24,283 nucleotides of DNA from contig JAILAS010000193.1 in NCBI GenBank assembly GCA_024681495.1, forward strand, positions 1 to 24,283, written 5' to 3'. This DNA is from Eubacterium sp. Lineage in GTDB: Bacteria > Bacillota > Clostridia > Lachnospirales > Lachnospiraceae. A model generated the notes under the pieces. The model saw only the letters and a program-made list of their open reading frames with translations. It did no database searches and was not told the DNA's origin. Each line of letters begins with the position of its first letter. The first letter of the stretch is position 1. The translations under genes and the position numbers were made by a program. Shown here one piece after another: positions 22,005 through 24,283 of this stretch.

Positions 22005-23279
22005 ATGAGCAACAATGACGATCGCGATATTGAAATGATAGATGTAGATAAAGCAGCAGAAGAGACTGGACGCAAGGTAAAGGGACAGGGCCCCTATCCT
22101 GCCGGCAATGTGACTCGCGGAACAGCACGCAGGAGCGCCGCACGTTCCTCCGTTTCCTCTGACGGCATCGTAGGAATCATTCAGGAGCATCTCATACTCG
22201 TTGCCGCATTGGCGGTAGCGGTGATTCTCTTCCTCGTGCTTGGAATTTCATCATGTGCGGGAGGCTCGGCTTCCGGTGACGCATCCGGAAACGCCGCCGA
22301 ATCTTCTGATTATACATTTACTACCTTTGAGGTGAACGCCCACGAGGACATTAACGACCTCATGGAGACGTATTACACCGCATATGCAGAGGGTGATCTT
22401 ACCGCTCTTCAGACGGTGGCCACCCCCATCAGCACTCTCGAGCAGTCGTACATCACCATGATGTCATCCTACCTCGAGTCGTATGAGGTGATTAACGTTT
22501 ACACCGAGCAGGGACTCGATGAGAACTCCTATCTCGTAGCCGTTGAGACCGCTATGCACTTCGACGGTGTCGAGACTGCGGCTCCCGGAATCGAGACCTT
22601 CTACGTTCGTAAGAACGACGAGGGCAGCTACTACATCGACAACGTTTACAGCTGGTTCAATCTCTCCGGACAGGAGAACACCATAGATCAGACCATCGCT
22701 GACAGGATTACAGAGTACAAGCAGGAGGCTGACGGCGTATACCTCTTTGCCAAGGTTGACGGAGAGTATGACACGGCCCTCGCTTCAGACGCAGACCTTA
22801 ACACGATGATGACAAAGACCATACCCGCAGCTCTTTCACAGTGGGTTTACAGCAGTACGGCTGATTCGGTGACCACGAATGAAACCACTGAGTCGACCGA
22901 CGGCACGGATACTACTACCGAGGAGACCACCACCGAGGAGACGACCACGGAGGAGACGACCACGGAGGAGACCACCACGGAGGAGACCACCACCGAGGAG
23001 ACCACCACGGAGGAGTCCACCACCGAGTCGACCACCACGACCACCACGAGCAGCAAGCCCACGGTCAACGACGACTTCGAGAAGGGCACCGAGATCTACT
23101 GCGTGGAGACGGTTGTTGTAAGGTCTAAGATGAAGAAGAAGTCCGACAGAGTGGCTACCGTTTACGGTGGCGAGTGGCTCACCGTTGTGGAGAGCTACGA
23201 TAACGGCTGGACCAAGGTTAAGTACGGCAAGAAGAAGGGCTACGTTAAGACATCCGTTCTTCAGGACCAGAGCTGGTAG
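22005..23279 (+). CDS. Membrane-anchored extracellular protein with TTTEE repeats and C-terminal SH3 domain
   Basis: The 424-residue protein has a charged cytoplasmic N-terminus (1-57) and one membrane segment (61-82). A globular outer domain of unknown type follows (about 95-290). Then come seven exact TTTEE repeats (303-337) with a Ser/Thr-rich tail, and a bacterial SH3 domain (about 362-419: VVRSKMKKKSDRVATVYG, then WTKVKYGKKKGYVK). Such SH3 domains usually bind cell wall or metal-ligand partners. The Thr/Glu repeat is a likely wall-spanning or glycosylated spacer. ISSC (81-84) looks like a lipobox, but it lies too far from the N-terminus for a normal lipoprotein signal. No sorting signal is seen, so it is not an obvious substrate of the sortase at 1859. 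GGAGG lies upstream of the ATG. The exact role is unknown. Confidence 0.8.
   Translation: MSNNDDRDIEMIDVDKAAEETGRKVKGQGPYPAGNVTRGTARRSAARSSVSSDGIVGIIQEHLILVAALAVAVILFLVLGISSCAGGSASGDASGNAAESSDYTFTTFEVNAHEDINDLMETYYTAYAEGDLTALQTVATPISTLEQSYITMMSSYLESYEVINVYTEQGLDENSYLVAVETAMHFDGVETAAPGIETFYVRKNDEGSYYIDNVYSWFNLSGQENTIDQTIADRITEYKQEADGVYLFAKVDGEYDTALASDADLNTMMTKTIPAALSQWVYSSTADSVTTNETTESTDGTDTTTEETTTEETTTEETTTEETTTEETTTEETTTEESTTESTTTTTTSSKPTVNDDFEKGTEIYCVETVVVRSKMKKKSDRVATVYGGEWLTVVESYDNGWTKVKYGKKKGYVKTSVLQDQSW
22911..23015 (+). repeat. Seven-unit 15-bp coding repeat (TTTEE)
   Basis: Seven consecutive 15-bp units of the form ACN ACN ACN GAG GAG encode TTTEE within the SH3 protein. Units differ only at the third bases of the Thr codons (one unit starts ACTACT). 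The near-identity makes this stretch prone to gain or loss of whole units without a frameshift. Confidence 0.9.
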
Positions 23280-23286
23280 GCCTTGC

Positions 23287-23353
23287 GGGGAGATTCCCCA
23301 ACGGATTATAGTGAAAATTTACGAGCCGATTCTCCCGAGGGAGGAACGGCTCG
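23287..23353 (+). terminator. Two hairpins after the SH3 gene, probable terminator region
   Basis: GGGGA-GAT-TCCCC (23287-23299) follows the stop codon by seven bases. A larger hairpin CGAGCCG/CGGCTCG (23322-23328 and 23347-23353) has inner pairing TTCTCCC with GGGAGGAA and is followed by AATATTATTT. The second is the better terminator candidate, although its T-run is interrupted. It ends 21 bases before the next start codon. Confidence 0.5.
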
Positions 23354-23374
23354 AATATTATTTGAGGGTTTTCT

Positions 23375-24088
23375 ATGGGCGATGAAGAGCTTATCCGAAT
23401 AAATAAATATTTGAGTGCGGCCGGATTCTGCTCCAGGAGGAAGGCCGACAGCCTGATAGAGGCCGGGCGGGTGACCGTGGACGGACAGACCGCGGAGGCC
23501 GGGATGAAGATTTCTCCCGGTGCTGTGGTGGCCGTGGACGGCGTCCCTGTCAAGGAGGAGGAAGAGGAGATTCTCATCGCCTTCAACAAGCCCAGGGGAA
23601 TCGTCACCACCTGCGGCCACTATAAGGATAATATCATCGATTACATCAACTATCCCAAGCGGATATATCCCATCGGCCGGCTGGATAAGGACTCGACGGG
23701 ACTCATATTGCTGACCAATAGGGGCGATCTGGTGAACGGAATCCTAAAGTCCGTCAACTACCACGAGAAGGAATACGTGGTGAAGGTCAATAAGGATATC
23801 GACAGGGAGTTCATTGAGAAGATGTCGTCGGGTGTGCCTATCTTAGACACCGTGACCAGGAAGTGCAAGGTGACGGCCATGGGGAAGCGCAAGTTTTCCA
23901 TTATCCTCACCCAGGGGCTCAACAGGCAGATTCGCAGGATGTGCGAGTACCTCGGGTACAGGGTGGTCTCGCTCGAGAGGATCAGGATTATGAACATTGA
24001 GCTTGGCGATTTGCCCGAGGGCAGATACAGGGACGTGACGCCCGAGGAAAGCAGGGTGCTCATGGAGGCACTGAACCGAAAGCAGTGA
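23375..24088 (+). CDS. rluF: RluF-like 23S rRNA pseudouridine synthase
   Basis: Enzymes of the RsuA/RluF group convert a specific uridine of rRNA to pseudouridine. The 237-residue protein has an N-terminal S4 RNA-binding domain (about 6-60: RINKYLSAAGFCSRRKADSL). The catalytic domain carries GRLDKDSTGLILLTN, with the catalytic D104, and GLNRQIRRMCEYLGY. Features such as IDYINYPKRIYPIGRLDKDS, HEKEYVVKV and GVPILDTVTRKC match RluF more closely than RluB or RsuA. RluF of E. coli modifies U2604 of 23S rRNA. It is shorter than E. coli RluF because the C-terminal tail is missing. The ATG has only a weak ribosome-binding site (GAGGG). It stands apart in function from its neighbours. Confidence 0.9.
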   Translation: MGDEELIRINKYLSAAGFCSRRKADSLIEAGRVTVDGQTAEAGMKISPGAVVAVDGVPVKEEEEEILIAFNKPRGIVTTCGHYKDNIIDYINYPKRIYPIGRLDKDSTGLILLTNRGDLVNGILKSVNYHEKEYVVKVNKDIDREFIEKMSSGVPILDTVTRKCKVTAMGKRKFSIILTQGLNRQIRRMCEYLGYRVVSLERIRIMNIELGDLPEGRYRDVTPEESRVLMEALNRKQ

Positions 24089-24097
24089 ACGTACCGG

Positions 24098-24124
24098 GCG
24101 GCCGGGGCGTGATTAGCCGGCCGC
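24098..24124 (+). other. GC-rich hairpin in the metA leader
   Basis: GCGGCCGG (24098-24105) pairs perfectly with CCGGCCGC (24117-24124) across an 11-base loop. It lies between rluF and metA and is followed by GAGCGAGTC rather than a T-run, ending 15 bases before AAGGAGG. It does not fit a SAM riboswitch. It may be a Rho-related or mRNA-stabilising structure. Confidence 0.5.
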
Positions 24125-24153
24125 GAGCGAGTCTTGACTAAGGAGGAATGCAT

Positions 24154-24283
24154 ATGCCTATAAAGATTCAAAGCGATTTGCCCGCCAGGGCGATACTCGA
24201 AAAAGAGAATATCTTCGTAATGGATGAGACCAGGGCCCTACACCAGGATATAAGGCCTCTGGAGATCGGCATATTGAATCTTA
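24154..24283 (+). CDS. metA: Homoserine O-acyltransferase (partial, 3' end outside window)
   Basis: Only the first 43 codons are present. They read MPIKIQSDLPARAILEKENI and continue FVMDETRALHQDIRPLEIGI to LNL. This matches the N-terminus of MetA, which acylates homoserine (succinyl- or acetyl-, depending on the species) at the start of methionine synthesis. In Firmicutes the MetA fold often uses acetyl-CoA; the deciding residue is beyond the window. AAGGAGG (24140-24146) sits seven bases before the ATG at 24154, which fixes the start. The ATG at 24148 is out of frame. It uses homoserine derived from the product of the asd gene at 5405. Confidence 0.93.
   Translation, partial: MPIKIQSDLPARAILEKENIFVMDETRALHQDIRPLEIGILNL

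Noticed and set aside
22911..23015. Short tandem repeat as a possible CRISPR or non-coding satellite
   Set aside because: Units are contiguous 15-mers in frame encoding TTTEE, without spacers, so it is a coding repeat.
24089..24153. SAM riboswitch before metA
   Set aside because: Only one GC-rich hairpin is present in 65 bases; none of the conserved SAM-I, SAM-II or SMK core sequences can be found.

Overview
The window looks like a piece of Clostridia chromosome, most likely Lachnospiraceae. The indications are a class B sortase, an IorAB/PaaK/ACT cluster, a c-di-GMP-I riboswitch, strong AGGAGG ribosome-binding sites, GTG and TTG starts, and frequent AGG and AAG codons in genes of moderately high GC. 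It is mostly housekeeping and biosynthetic, densely packed, and nearly all on the + strand. I see no phage, insertion sequence or CRISPR array. The taxonomic placement is inference from gene content and codon style.

Left part (1-9963). A LysR regulator, ispE, a class B sortase and an Sfp-type phosphopantetheinyl transferase form an overlapping four-gene operon. Next come argH (argininosuccinate lyase with a roughly 95-residue charged N-terminal extension), asd, an ATPase/DUF234-like protein whose catalytic motifs are all altered, and a topoisomerase III.

Middle (9975-15256). A hotdog thioesterase, iorA, iorB, a phenylacetate-CoA ligase, a double-ACT protein and a left-handed beta-helix protein form an aryl-pyruvate / aryl-acetyl-CoA module. 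It could run toward aromatic amino acid breakdown or toward reductive synthesis from arylacetates.

The only minus-strand block (15253-17315) is a c-di-GMP unit. It holds a membrane diguanylate cyclase with an intact GGEEF and I-site, and beside it a miniature flagellin-like gene. That gene sits behind a near-consensus promoter, a c-di-GMP-I aptamer and an intrinsic terminator.

Right part (17316-24283). The most striking gene is a 2-isopropylmalate synthase (LeuA) with a complete AraC-type DNA-binding domain fused to its C-terminus. Its promoter carries two identical 13-bp direct repeats 42 bp apart, which are candidate binding sites. Then follow aroE (apparently leaderless), an aroD-aroK fusion, tRNA-Arg(CCG), a membrane-anchored SH3 protein with a TTTEE repeat, an RluF-like pseudouridine synthase and the start of metA.

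The best candidates for something new are the LeuA-AraC fusion with its repeat-bearing promoter, the riboswitch-controlled mini-flagellin next to a diguanylate cyclase, and the multiply degenerate ATPase/DUF234 protein.
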